Shown here piece after piece: positions 15,836 to 25,043 of a stretch of DNA of 64,000 nt. The notes below the pieces were generated by a model that was not told the origin of the DNA, did not search any database, and saw only the letters and a program-made list of their open reading frames with translations. The stretch is from the NCBI GenBank assembly GCA_052034085.1, contig JBPOJA010000006.1:1-64000 (forward strand), written 5' to 3'. Source of the DNA: UBA1426 sp052034085. GTDB taxonomy: Bacteria > Bacillota > Clostridia > Peptostreptococcales > Anaerovoracaceae. The translations under genes and the position numbers were made by a program. Each line of letters starts with the position of its first letter. Position 1 is the first letter of the stretch.

Positions 15836-16275
15836 ACTATACTATTAGCGAAACAGACGAATACGACAGGCTGGTTGAAATGTTTATCCGCCATGACCTG
15901 GAATTTTCAATAGATGAGCCACTGCCCACAGACCTGGTCAAATGCTGGAAGGCAGAAGATGAAAACGGCAAGCTTATTAGCGGCTGTGTTCTGGCAACAA
16001 GAGGCGGCGAATACATAATCGATGGCATAGCAACAGAGCCTGAATACAGAAAAGAAAAAATTGCAGGAACCCTCTTGCAGCTGGCCTTGGATGAAGTAAA
16101 GGCCAGGGGCGGCAAGGAAGTCTATCTGGTGGCCAAGGCTCCGGGCTTTTTCAAAAAACACGGTTTTGTGGAAATCCCCGCCACTGACGTGCCCCTGCTT
16201 TTTGACTGCCTGTCATGTCCGCAGTTTCAGAAAACCTGCTTTCCCGAAACAATGAAGCTGATATTAGAAGAATAG
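15829..16275 (+). CDS. GNAT-family N-acetyltransferase
   Basis: A 148-residue acetyltransferase. The acetyl-CoA loop is seen in IATEPEYRKEKIAGTLLQLALDE (split: IATEPEYRKE then KIAGTLLQ), with KAPGFFKKHGFVEIP as the final strand-helix of the fold. The start is TTG after TGGAGGGA, overlapping the kinase gene by seven bases. The C-terminal tail has three cysteines in the order CLSCPQFQKTC, which might bind a metal. The substrate is unknown. Confidence 0.82.
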   Translation: MVNYTISETDEYDRLVEMFIRHDLEFSIDEPLPTDLVKCWKAEDENGKLISGCVLATRGGEYIIDGIATEPEYRKEKIAGTLLQLALDEVKARGGKEVYLVAKAPGFFKKHGFVEIPATDVPLLFDCLSCPQFQKTCFPETMKLILEE

Positions 16276-16297
16276 CAGGTTTCCCTGCTATTCTTTT
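16269..16297. terminator. Convergent hairpin terminator
   Basis: An 11-bp stem (AGAATAGCAGG with CCTGCTATTCT) with loop TTTC sits between the two converging genes, overlapping both stop regions, and is followed on the plus strand by TTTTAT. It may serve both directions, better on the plus strand. Confidence 0.75.
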
Positions 16298-16563
16298 ATG
16301 GATTTAATTTTTTCCTCCATCTCGGCTATCGCCGCTTCGGCTTCCTCAATTATTGTGAAGAATTCTTTTCCGGGGATGTCTTCGGCTGACTTGTTGGCCT
16401 CGTAATAAATCTTGCCCAGCTCTATATGAGCCTGCTGGATTTTCTTTTCTTCTCCGGTAATATCAAGTTTCAGCTTGGCTATTTCAGCGGCCTCTTTAGC
16501 TTTGTCTGCCGCATCACTGGCGGCTTCACCTATTTTTGTACCTAAGTTTTTAAGCAATGACAT
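16288..16563 (-). CDS. Small conserved-type helical protein
   Basis: A 91-residue protein I do not recognise by name. It begins SLLKNLGTKIGEAASDAADKA, an amphipathic helix rich in Ala and Lys, then two further helices rich in Glu and Lys (EEKKIQQAHIELGKIYYEAN and the C-terminal EEAEAAIAEMEEKIKSIKE). It has no Cys, no signal peptide and no membrane segment. The whole protein is probably a helical bundle or coiled coil. GGGGAGGTG precedes the ATG, which supports it being a real gene. It stands alone on the minus strand between two plus-strand operons. Confidence 0.75.
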   Translation of the reverse strand: MSLLKNLGTKIGEAASDAADKAKEAAEIAKLKLDITGEEKKIQQAHIELGKIYYEANKSAEDIPGKEFFTIIEEAEAAIAEMEEKIKSIKE

Positions 16564-16665
16564 AATTTCACCTCCCCAATCTTCTTACTTGAATAATGAC
16601 ACTATTTATTATAAAAATCAACATTTTTAAGCATATACTTCAGGCTGGTATCACAAGGTCTTTTG

Positions 16666-16674
16666 TGGTAGAAT
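16666..16674 (+). promoter_or_regulatory. Extended -10 promoter for plsX
   Basis: TGGTAGAAT fits an extended -10 element; no good -35 is seen at the usual distance. The start codon lies 36 bases further on. Confidence 0.4.
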
Positions 16675-16709
16675 GATTCGTGTTTAAAACACCGGATAAG
16701 GAGAAAGAG

Positions 16710-17726
16710 ATGCGCATAATTATTGACGGCATGGGAGGGGACAATGCCCCTGCAGCGATTGTGGAAGGTGCGGTAGATGCTGCCGCCTTTATCAGGCATG
16801 AGATAGTTCTGGTGGGGGATGAAGCCAGGCTTCGCAAGGAGCTGAAAAAACATAAATACAACAAGGACCAGATCAGCGTGGTTCATGCCGGGGATGTAAT
16901 AAGCAATGAAGATACACCGGTAAGGGCAGTGAGAACCAAAACCGATTCTTCCATGGTCAAGGGTATTACCATGTTAAAGGAAGGCAATGGAGACCTCTTT
17001 ATTTCTGCGGGAAATACCGGGGCCATTCTTGCCGGCGGTCTCTTTATACTTGGCAGGATTCAGGGAATTGACAGGCCTGCCCTGGCAGCGACATACCCCA
17101 TGCTTAACAAAGGCGGTGTGGCCCTGCTTTTAGATTCGGGGGCCAATGTGGAGTGCAAGCCAAACAACCTTCTTGAGTTTGCCTACATGGGCAGCATATA
17201 TATGGAAAAAGTCCTGGGGATTGAAAGCCCAAGAGTCGCATTAGTGAATGTCGGTGCAGAAGAATCAAAGGGCACAACTGTAGTTAAGTCCGCTTACGAG
17301 ATGCTTAAAAAGACGGATTTGAACTTTGTGGGTAATATTGAGGCCAGGGATGTTCCTAAAGGCCAGTGCGATGTCATAGTATGCGACGGCTTTGTGGGGA
17401 ATGTTATTTTGAAGTTGACGGAAGGGCTGGCCTGGACAATTCTTAAGCTTATAAAGGCGAAAATTACCCAGGGCCTGGCTTCCAAAATGGGTGCCCTGCT
17501 GCTTTCGGGGAAACTCAGCGAATTAAAGAATGAATTTGACTACTCGGAATACGGAGGAGCTCCAATCCTGGGTGTAAAAGGGGCTATGGTTAAAATGCAT
17601 GGGTCATCCTCGGCAAATGCGGTGAAAAACACAATTTTAAAGGGCATACCCTTTGCAGAGAACCAGGTGGTTCAGCTGATACAGGATTCGGTGCTGGATC
17701 TTGAGGAAGTGATAGTCAATGAATAA
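16710..17726 (+). CDS. plsX: Phosphate acyltransferase PlsX
   Basis: Converts acyl-ACP to acyl-phosphate for phospholipid synthesis by the PlsX/PlsY route. It has 338 residues, starting RIIIDGMGGDNAPAAIVEG, with SAGNTGAIL near residue 95, and GCDGFVGN-type segment VCDGFVGNVILKLTEG. ATG 16710 has AAGGAG six bases upstream; the frame extends back to a GTG at 16680 without a site. It overlaps rnc by eight bases. The fatty-acid genes and acpP that often stand between plsX and rnc are not here. Confidence 0.95.
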   Translation: MRIIIDGMGGDNAPAAIVEGAVDAAAFIRHEIVLVGDEARLRKELKKHKYNKDQISVVHAGDVISNEDTPVRAVRTKTDSSMVKGITMLKEGNGDLFISAGNTGAILAGGLFILGRIQGIDRPALAATYPMLNKGGVALLLDSGANVECKPNNLLEFAYMGSIYMEKVLGIESPRVALVNVGAEESKGTTVVKSAYEMLKKTDLNFVGNIEARDVPKGQCDVIVCDGFVGNVILKLTEGLAWTILKLIKAKITQGLASKMGALLLSGKLSELKNEFDYSEYGGAPILGVKGAMVKMHGSSSANAVKNTILKGIPFAENQVVQLIQDSVLDLEEVIVNE

Positions 17727-18408
17727 GGAAGCCCTGGAAAAAAGCATAGGTTATCATTTCGGGAATCCGGAATTGCTGCAGGAAGCCATGACACACGCAT
17801 CGGCCGTATATGAAAATCCCGGCCGCTTTCCAAACAGCAATCAGCGGCTTGAATTTCTGGGCGATTCGGTTCTAAATCTGGCAGTAGGCAGTTATCTGTA
17901 TACAATCAGGGGAAATTCCGGGGAAGGCAGCCTTTCAAAGCTGCGTTCCCTGGTGGTGTGTGAAAATTCACTTGCCGAAGTGGCCGGGGAATTCCATATT
18001 AACCGTTATCTGGAGATGGGTAAAAATGATGCTGCCATGGGGGTTGACCGAAATCCCTCAGTGATGGCCGATGCAATGGAAGCATTGATAGGTGCTATTT
18101 TTATTGACGGAGGATATGCCAGGGCCCAGGAGTTTGTTATGTTTGCTTTCGCTAAAGTGATTGAAAAGGCACTGGCAGGGGATATTTCCACAGACTACAA
18201 AACCAGAATTCAGGAAATTTTGCAAAAAGACGGAGAGGTAACCATAGAGTATACAATTGACAGGCAGGAAGGCCCTCCCCACGACAGAACATTTTACGCA
18301 AGCTTATGGTTTGCAGGAGAAAAGCTGGGAACCGGGGCAGGCAAAACAAAAAAAGAAGCGGAACAAAGGGCGGCCAAAGCTGCTCTGGAGGTGAAGAGTG
18401 TACTTTAA
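17719..18408 (+). CDS. rnc: Ribonuclease III
   Basis: Cuts double-stranded RNA, including rRNA precursors. The 229 residues hold the signature RLEFLGDSVL at 43-52 and the later acidic site in DAMEALIGAIFIDGG. The C-terminal double-stranded RNA binding domain covers about 160-229, with GTGAGKTKKEAEQRAAKAAL. The start overlaps plsX by eight bases and the end overlaps smc by eleven, so the three genes are translated as a coupled unit. Confidence 0.96.
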   Translation: MNKEALEKSIGYHFGNPELLQEAMTHASAVYENPGRFPNSNQRLEFLGDSVLNLAVGSYLYTIRGNSGEGSLSKLRSLVVCENSLAEVAGEFHINRYLEMGKNDAAMGVDRNPSVMADAMEALIGAIFIDGGYARAQEFVMFAFAKVIEKALAGDISTDYKTRIQEILQKDGEVTIEYTIDRQEGPPHDRTFYASLWFAGEKLGTGAGKTKKEAEQRAAKAALEVKSVL

Positions 18409-21400
18409 GAGAATCGACATTCAGGGTTTTAAATCTTTTGCGGATCCTGTGAGCATAGACTTCCATGAAGGAATTACATGTATCGTAGGACCCAACGGCA
18501 GCGGCAAGAGCAATATATCAGATGCTGTGAGATGGGTGCTGGGGGAACAGAGTGCGAAGCTGCTGAGAGGCGGCAAGATGGAGGAGGTAATCTTTGCCGG
18601 CACGGCCCACCATAAATCCAGGGGCATGGCTGAAGTGACTCTTGTGATAGACAACAGCAGAGGCATACTTCCCATAGATTATACTGAAGTGGCTATTACC
18701 CGCCGCATGTACAGGTCAGGGGAAAGCGGTTATTTCATCAATCAGGTGCCCTGCAGGCTGAAAGATATACGCGAACTCATTATGGATACAGGTATTGGAG
18801 TTGACGGATATTCCATAATAGGCCAGGGAAGAATTTCCGATATTTTGAGCGACAAGCCCGAAGCCAGAAGAGAGGTTTTCGAAGAAGCAGCCGGTATTGT
18901 GAAATACAGGAGCAAAAAAGAGGAGACTGAAAGAAAACTGGAGTCTTCCAGGGATAATCTCGAAAGAGTGGAAGATATTATCGGGGAAATCGAAGGGAGA
19001 ATAGACGGCTTAAGGGAAGACTGCATCAGAGCCACCGAATACATTGAGCTGAGGGACAGGTTTAAAGAGCTTGAAATAAATATAACATTAAGGAACATCG
19101 AAGGCCTGGAACAGAGAAACGAAAAGCTTAAGGAAGATGTTGAAGGGACAGATCAGGCAATTGCAGACCACGAGCAGGACAAGGCCCGGCTCCAGGAGGA
19201 GCTGAACAAAAAGGAATCACGGCTTTCTGAAATCGAAGAAAAAGCTGAAGATATGAGAAATCGCCTTCTGGCACTTGTTGAGGAAATCAACCGGCTTTCA
19301 AGCAAGGGCCGTCTTGATGAAGAAAGGCTGACTTCTCTGGAAAGAGACAAAACAAGGATAAAGGAAGAGCTGGTGTCCCTGGAAGAAAGGCTGATTCGTG
19401 AACAGGCAAATGACACAGAAATCAGCAAGAGCCGGGAGGAGCTTTTCTCTGAGCTGAAGGGAATGAAAGCTCAGCTGGACGAGAAACAGGCAGAGATGGA
19501 AAAGCTGGAAAAAAGCTTTGATTTTCTGCTGTCTGAAATCGAGGACAAAAGGGACAGAATTTATGAAAGCCACAGAATCCTTGTGGAAAAGAAAAGTGAA
19601 GTAAAAAATGCCCGGAATCTGAAAATAGCCCTGGCTCACAGGCAGAATCAGCTGATACAGAGCAGGGAGGGAAGAGAGCAGAGTCAGACGGCTTTGACAG
19701 ACAAGCAAAGGGCACTCAGGGAGGAACATGATTTACGTGTTAAAGAATTGGATTCCCTGAAAGAAGAAATCGCAAAACTCCAAAAAAGTTATGAATCTGA
19801 CAGAGAGCTGATTAAGGCATCAATCAAAGAGCTCGACAAAAAGCGCCTTCATGCAGGCCAGACAGGGGCAAGATTGAAGGTTATACTGGAAATGGAAGAG
19901 GCCTACCAGGGCTACAATGATGCCGTTAAGTTCATAATGAAATCCGGACAAAAGGGTATTCTGGGTGCAGTGGCGGATTTGATAAAAGTCCCTGCAGGCT
20001 ACGAAAAAGCCATAGAAACTGCTCTGGGACCGGCTTTGCAAAATATTGTCTGCGAAAATGACGATGACGCAAAAGCCGCGGTGGCCTTGCTCAAAGACAA
20101 GAAGGCGGGGAGGCTGACCTTCCTGCCCCTGATCAGCATTAAATCCGGAATCAGCCAGAATATTGCAGGGCTGAAAAACCATGAGGGGTTTATCGGTTCG
20201 GGAGTTGACTGTGTAAAATTTGATGCAAAATTTAAAGGCCCCGTAGAATATTTGCTGGGCAGGGTTGTGATTGTCGAAAATCTTGACCACGCTGTGAAAC
20301 TATCCAAAACTTCAGAAGCAGCCGGCCTGCGCTTTGTCAGCCTGGAGGGCGAAGTTGTGAATGCTTCGGGAGCCATTACCGGCGGGGCCTTCAAAAGCAG
20401 GACTGCCGGGCTTTTGGAGCGGAAATCTGAGGCTGAAAGTCTTAAAAATGAACTTGCCGGACTGGAGGCGGAACTTAAGTCTGAAGAGGAACATATAGAA
20501 ACAAGTGAAAAGCTGGCTCTGGAAAAGGCGGGTAGAATTGCCGATATGGATAATGCCATTAAAAAGGCGGAAATGGATCTGTTTACCGGCGAAAACAGGC
20601 TGAATGCCCTTGAAACCGAGATTTTCGCCATGGAAGGCCAGAGAAACAGGGAGGAAAATGAGCTTTCGGGCATTGAAAAAGAAATATCCCTGGCAGAAAA
20701 AAGCGAGGAAGACCTGGGAGACGAAATAGACTGCCTTGAAGCAGAGATAGCTGAGAACGATGACAGGCTTAAGGAAAATCAAGAGAAAAAAACCGGCCTT
20801 GAAAAAGAGCTGGAGGAAAGTCGCAGGCATTTATCAGAAAGCAGGCTGGATGCTGCTAAAATAGAAAACCGCCTTGCCGGCATGGATGAAAGCCTTGCGA
20901 GGGTCAGGAGCTATATCAGCGAAAACGAAAAGGAAATTATTCTGCGCGAGGAAAATTTAAAAAGTATTGAAGAAGAAGCAAAAGCCCTTCTTTCCGGTGA
21001 TGAGAACGTCGGGGAAATATTGCTTCAAAAAGAGGAAGAGAAAGAAAAAATCAACCTTGAACTGGCATCGCTTCTGGAAGAAAAAAATCAAACCGGGAGC
21101 CTTCTGGCTGAAAAACGGGCAAAGAAAGACACCCTTGATGCCGGCATTGAAGATTTGCGGAGAAGCAAACATGAGGCCGAGCTTCGGCTGGCAAGAAATG
21201 AAACCCAGCTGGAGGGCTACAAAGAAAGGCTCTGGGAGGATTTTGAAATATCCTACATACAGGCCATAGATTTTAAGAAAAGCGATTTTGTCATGTCCAG
21301 GGCTCTCAAAGAAAGCAGGGAAACAAGAGATCGTATAAGGGAGCTGGGAGAAGTAAACATTGGCGCCATTAAAGAATATGAGAGTGTAAAAGAGCGTTAT

Positions 21401-21949
21401 GATTTCCTTCTGGAGCAGAGAGCAGACCTGGTCGCGGCGATGGAATCCCTGGAATCCATTATTTTTGACATAGATAAAAGCATTAAAAAGAGTTTCACCG
21501 AGAGCTTTGATCAGGTGGTGGTAAACTTTGAGGAGTCATTCAGGGCGCTCTTCGGAGGCGGGCAGGCTGAACTCAGGCTTGCCGATGAAAGCAAACCGCT
21601 GGAAACAGGTATTGATATCGTGGTTCAGCCTCCTGGCAAGAAACTGCAGAATATCAGTCTGCTTTCTGGCGGCGAAAAATCCCTGACCGCCATAGCCCTG
21701 ATGTTTGCAATATTGAAGACAAAGCCCACCCCTTTCTGCATTCTGGACGAGGTTGAGTCGGCCCTGGACGAAAGTAATATCGAGAGATTTGCAAAATATC
21801 TGAGAAGCTTCAGCGATATTCAGTTTACCCTGGTTACTCACCAGAAGGCCACAATGGAATATGCAGATGTGCTTTACGGTGTAACAATGCCGGAAGGCGG
21901 AATTTCGAAACTTGTTTCCCTCAAACTGGGGGATGACTGGGAGGTATAA
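18398..21949 (+). CDS. smc: Chromosome segregation protein SMC
   Basis: ATPase that organises and separates chromosomes with ScpA and ScpB. The 1183 residues show Walker A GPNGSGKS at 31-38, two long coiled coils, the hinge at about 515-680 with GAVADLIKVPAGYEKAIETA, the ABC signature LSGGEKSLTA from about 1089, and Walker B FCILDEVESALDE shortly after. Length is normal. The start is GTG, 11 bases inside rnc. scpA and scpB are not in the window. Order rnc-smc-ftsY is standard for Firmicutes. Confidence 0.97.
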   Translation: MYFKRIDIQGFKSFADPVSIDFHEGITCIVGPNGSGKSNISDAVRWVLGEQSAKLLRGGKMEEVIFAGTAHHKSRGMAEVTLVIDNSRGILPIDYTEVAITRRMYRSGESGYFINQVPCRLKDIRELIMDTGIGVDGYSIIGQGRISDILSDKPEARREVFEEAAGIVKYRSKKEETERKLESSRDNLERVEDIIGEIEGRIDGLREDCIRATEYIELRDRFKELEINITLRNIEGLEQRNEKLKEDVEGTDQAIADHEQDKARLQEELNKKESRLSEIEEKAEDMRNRLLALVEEINRLSSKGRLDEERLTSLERDKTRIKEELVSLEERLIREQANDTEISKSREELFSELKGMKAQLDEKQAEMEKLEKSFDFLLSEIEDKRDRIYESHRILVEKKSEVKNARNLKIALAHRQNQLIQSREGREQSQTALTDKQRALREEHDLRVKELDSLKEEIAKLQKSYESDRELIKASIKELDKKRLHAGQTGARLKVILEMEEAYQGYNDAVKFIMKSGQKGILGAVADLIKVPAGYEKAIETALGPALQNIVCENDDDAKAAVALLKDKKAGRLTFLPLISIKSGISQNIAGLKNHEGFIGSGVDCVKFDAKFKGPVEYLLGRVVIVENLDHAVKLSKTSEAAGLRFVSLEGEVVNASGAITGGAFKSRTAGLLERKSEAESLKNELAGLEAELKSEEEHIETSEKLALEKAGRIADMDNAIKKAEMDLFTGENRLNALETEIFAMEGQRNREENELSGIEKEISLAEKSEEDLGDEIDCLEAEIAENDDRLKENQEKKTGLEKELEESRRHLSESRLDAAKIENRLAGMDESLARVRSYISENEKEIILREENLKSIEEEAKALLSGDENVGEILLQKEEEKEKINLELASLLEEKNQTGSLLAEKRAKKDTLDAGIEDLRRSKHEAELRLARNETQLEGYKERLWEDFEISYIQAIDFKKSDFVMSRALKESRETRDRIRELGEVNIGAIKEYESVKERYDFLLEQRADLVAAMESLESIIFDIDKSIKKSFTESFDQVVVNFEESFRALFGGGQAELRLADESKPLETGIDIVVQPPGKKLQNISLLSGGEKSLTAIALMFAILKTKPTPFCILDEVESALDESNIERFAKYLRSFSDIQFTLVTHQKATMEYADVLYGVTMPEGGISKLVSLKLGDDWEV

Positions 21950-21950
21950 A

Positions 21951-22841
21951 TTGGCAGAAAACAAATTAGGCTTTTTCGGTAAGCTGCAGGAGAGAATTGA
22001 AGATGTTCTGTTTGCAAGACCGGAAGTTGATGAAGAAACCATGGAGGAGCTGGAAGAAATCCTCATAATGGCAGATATAGGGCTGGATACCACTGAAAAG
22101 ATAATCGACCATCTGAGAAATGACATCAGAACAAAATTCTTGTGGAAACCGGAGGCCGTAAGAGACAGAATAAAAGAAATTGTCAGGGAACTTATAGATA
22201 AAGAAGATCAGGCTCTTCTCAAACCCGGTCTGCCTCTGATTATTATGGTTATCGGTGTCAACGGGTCGGGGAAGACCACGACCATTGCTAAACTGGCCTA
22301 TCGCCTGCAAAGGGAAGGAAAGAGCGTTCTTCTTGCGGCCGCAGATACTTTCAGGGCAGCGGCTGCGGAACAGCTGACCCTTTGGGGTGACAGACTGGGA
22401 GTAGGGGTGATCAGGCATAAGGAAGGGTCAGATCCGTCGGCTGTCATATATGATGCAATCCAGGCCGCAAAGGCAAGGAACATAGACGTACTGATATGCG
22501 ATACTGCAGGCAGGCTTCAGACAAAGAAAAACCTCATGGACGAACTGGCCAAGATGTACAGGATTATTGAAAGGGAGTATCCGGAGGCTGAAGTTGAAAG
22601 CCTGCTGGTTATAGATGCGAACACCGGTAAAAATGCCATATCGCAGGCAGAAGAATTTACCAGGGCCGGTAATGTAACGGGCATAGTGCTGACTAAACTG
22701 GACGGTACAGCCAAAGGCGGCATCGTAATAACTATTGTGGACCAGTTCGACATACCAGTGAAGTTCATCGGCATCGGCGAAAAATCAGAGGATCTGATTC
22801 CCTTTGACGGAGGGGAATTTGCAGAATCAATATTTAATTAG
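21951..22841 (+). CDS. ftsY: Signal recognition particle receptor FtsY
   Basis: GTPase that receives ribosome-nascent chains from the signal recognition particle at the membrane. It has 296 residues and lacks the long acidic A domain of E. coli. The NG core has G1 GVNGSGKTT from residue 102, DTAGRLQTK, and TKLDGTAKGG. I chose TTG 21951, five bases after GGGAGGT and directly after the smc stop; an ATG at 21912 would lie deep inside smc. ffh is not adjacent. Confidence 0.95.
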   Translation: MAENKLGFFGKLQERIEDVLFARPEVDEETMEELEEILIMADIGLDTTEKIIDHLRNDIRTKFLWKPEAVRDRIKEIVRELIDKEDQALLKPGLPLIIMVIGVNGSGKTTTIAKLAYRLQREGKSVLLAAADTFRAAAAEQLTLWGDRLGVGVIRHKEGSDPSAVIYDAIQAAKARNIDVLICDTAGRLQTKKNLMDELAKMYRIIEREYPEAEVESLLVIDANTGKNAISQAEEFTRAGNVTGIVLTKLDGTAKGGIVITIVDQFDIPVKFIGIGEKSEDLIPFDGGEFAESIFN

Positions 22842-22859
22842 CTAAGCAAGAGGTGAGAA

Positions 22860-23381
22860 ATGTCGAAATATTATCTGGCTTATATGGATTCAATCATCGG
22901 TCCTTTAGGTATAATCGAATCGGAAGGGCAGATTACCCATATATTTTTCCCCGGGGAAGATGACCCTAAAGAATTGATGGGAGAATCATCCCGGGCAGAA
23001 ATATATGAAGAGGAAACGCCCCTTCTGAGGAAAGCAAAATGCCAGCTTGCAGAGTACTTTGCCGGCAAGAGACTGGACTTTGATTTGCCTCTTAAGACAG
23101 AAGGCACTGATTTCCAGAAGGCAGCCTGGAAGGCCCTGCTTGAAATCCCCTACGGAGAAGTCAGAAGCTATAAGCAGCAGGCGGAAAAGGTAGGCAGCCC
23201 CAGGGCTTTCAGGGCCGTTGGCATGGCCAACAACAGGAACCCCATAGCCATTGTAATTCCGTGCCACAGGGTAATAGGCTCCGATGGCAGGCTGGTTGGC
23301 TACGGAGGTGGACTTCATATTAAAGAAGCTTTGCTTGAGCTGGAGAGAAAGGTCCTGGAAAAACAGACAGATGACAAATAG
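22860..23381 (+). CDS. ogt: Methylated-DNA--protein-cysteine methyltransferase
   Basis: Suicide repair enzyme that takes a methyl group from O6-methylguanine onto its own cysteine. The 173 residues include the winged-helix segment TDFQKAAWKALLEIPYGEV and the active-site motif IPCHRVIGSDG with acceptor Cys135. Length is normal for the Ogt type. AAGAGGTGAG precedes the ATG. The last 11 bases overlap the asparaginase start. Confidence 0.94.
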   Translation: MSKYYLAYMDSIIGPLGIIESEGQITHIFFPGEDDPKELMGESSRAEIYEEETPLLRKAKCQLAEYFAGKRLDFDLPLKTEGTDFQKAAWKALLEIPYGEVRSYKQQAEKVGSPRAFRAVGMANNRNPIAIVIPCHRVIGSDGRLVGYGGGLHIKEALLELERKVLEKQTDDK

Positions 23382-24408
23382 GACAGACAGAAAACCCAAG
23401 ATATGCATAATGTATACCGGCGGTACCATAGGCATGGTGAGGACAAAGGCCGGCTATGCACCGGGCTCCGGAGTCATAAAGGAAGCACTGGAAGAAATAA
23501 AAGACCGGCATAACGCAGAATTGCCGGATTTTGACCTGATTGAATATGAGCCGCCCCTGGATTCATCCAACATAGCTTTGAAAGAGTGGCTTATGCTGGC
23601 CAAAGATATTGAAAAGAATTATGACTGTTACGATGGCTTTGTGATATTGCACGGTACGGACACCATGGCATATACGGCATCGGCTTTATCTTTTATGCTG
23701 GAAGGCCTGACCAAGCCGGTAATATTGACCGGGTCACAGATACCTTTGAGTGAGACGAGAAACGATGCCAGGGACAACCTGGTAACAGCTCTGATAATTG
23801 CAGCAAACTATAAAATACCCGAAGTATGCCTGCTGTTTTCAGGCCTTTTGCTAAGGGGAAACAGGTCAACGAAGATCAGTGCCGATGATCTGGCCGCTTT
23901 CGATTCCCCCAACTACCCCCCTCTTGCCCAGGTTGGGGTAAGGATAATTGTGGCAGACCGTCTTATAAAAAGTCCGGGGGAAAAACTGAATCTGGTGGAA
24001 TTCAGGGAGCAGCAAATTGCGGTTCTGAAGATATTTCCCGGCATACAGTTTGAGGTTTTTGAAAATATAATGACGGAAAAGCTGAAGGGCCTGGTTATTG
24101 AAGCTTTTGGAGCCGGTAACATTCCCGATGTTGAAGGAACCATGCAGAGACTCCTGAAAAAAGCCCGGGAAAACGGTACTGTAATTGTAGTATGCACCCA
24201 GTGCCTGCGGGGCTCCGCCATAATAGGAGAATACGAAGTCAGCGAAGAGCTGGCCAGGGCCGGAGCGGTAAGCGGCTATGATATGACTGTTGAAGCTGCA
24301 GTTGCTAAACTGTACTATCTGCTCAGCAAGGATTATCCCATGGAAAAAGTAAAAAATTTGATGGGTGAGGATTTGAGAGGTGAAATGACCTGCTACCCGC
24401 AAAAGTAA
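23371..24408 (+). CDS. ansA: L-asparaginase, type I
   Basis: Hydrolyses asparagine to aspartate and ammonia. The 345 residues contain both catalytic threonine motifs: Thr16 in YTGGTIGM and Thr96-Asp97 in HGTDTMAYTASAL. There is no signal peptide, so it should be cytoplasmic. The frame is open back to 23284, but ATG 23371 fits the usual short N-terminus before the first motif and gives an 11-base overlap with ogt; the ribosome binding site is weak. A related amidase activity such as glutaminase or tRNA-amidotransferase GatD is less likely given the length. Confidence 0.9.
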   Translation: MTNRTDRKPKICIMYTGGTIGMVRTKAGYAPGSGVIKEALEEIKDRHNAELPDFDLIEYEPPLDSSNIALKEWLMLAKDIEKNYDCYDGFVILHGTDTMAYTASALSFMLEGLTKPVILTGSQIPLSETRNDARDNLVTALIIAANYKIPEVCLLFSGLLLRGNRSTKISADDLAAFDSPNYPPLAQVGVRIIVADRLIKSPGEKLNLVEFREQQIAVLKIFPGIQFEVFENIMTEKLKGLVIEAFGAGNIPDVEGTMQRLLKKARENGTVIVVCTQCLRGSAIIGEYEVSEELARAGAVSGYDMTVEAAVAKLYYLLSKDYPMEKVKNLMGEDLRGEMTCYPQK

Positions 24409-24419
24409 ATGGAAGAAAA

Positions 24420-25043
24420 ATGCAAATAAAAGATTTTGAAAGAGTATTTAAGGATTTTAAACCCGGACCCCTGGGTTTTTACCGGTACTATTCAGTACTG
24501 GTTCCCCTGGTAGAAAGAAAAGGCGAGTTGCATCTGCTCTATGAAGTCAGAGCTGAGACTCTGCGGACACAGCCCGGACAGGTATCTTTTCCCGGAGGCC
24601 GCATAGAAGAAGGAGAAACTCCGGAAGAGTGCGCAATAAGGGAAGCCTGTGAAGAGCTTTGCCTGAAGCCGGAAAATATCAGGATTATTTCTCCTCTCAA
24701 CTATCTTCATACCTACAGCAATTTCACTATGTACCCTTTTCTGGGGGTCATAGATTTTGAAGCCTGCGCAAAAGTCAGGGCCAGCGAGGCCGAGGTTAAG
24801 GAAATATTTTTTGTACCCATAAAATACCTTATGGAGAATGAACCCCTGGTAATCGATTCGGAGATTTATCCCAAGGTTCCTGAAAATTTCCCCTATGAGA
24901 AAATAAACAAACCAAACGGATACAATTGGCGGAAAGGCTATACGCAGATCCCTATTTACCAGTATCAGGGACACGCCATATGGGGAATGACAGCACTTAT
25001 CACCCAGGATTTGATATCAAAAATGAAAGAGGAAAATGTCTAA
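24420..25043 (+). CDS. NUDIX hydrolase, CoA pyrophosphatase type
   Basis: A 207-residue NUDIX protein of the CoA-diphosphatase group, which splits CoA to phosphopantetheine and 3',5'-ADP. The group motif is seen in LLYEVRAETLRTQPGQVSFP ahead of the NUDIX box GGRIEEGETPEECAIREACE. In the box the usual final Gly is Cys (EELC), while the metal-binding glutamates remain. It overlaps mnmA by eight bases. Confidence 0.86.
   Translation: MQIKDFERVFKDFKPGPLGFYRYYSVLVPLVERKGELHLLYEVRAETLRTQPGQVSFPGGRIEEGETPEECAIREACEELCLKPENIRIISPLNYLHTYSNFTMYPFLGVIDFEACAKVRASEAEVKEIFFVPIKYLMENEPLVIDSEIYPKVPENFPYEKINKPNGYNWRKGYTQIPIYQYQGHAIWGMTALITQDLISKMKEENV

Noticed and set aside
21912..21950. ATG start for ftsY inside smc
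   Set aside because: It would add 13 unusual residues, overlap smc by 38 bases and has no ribosome binding site; TTG 21951 has one and follows the smc stop.
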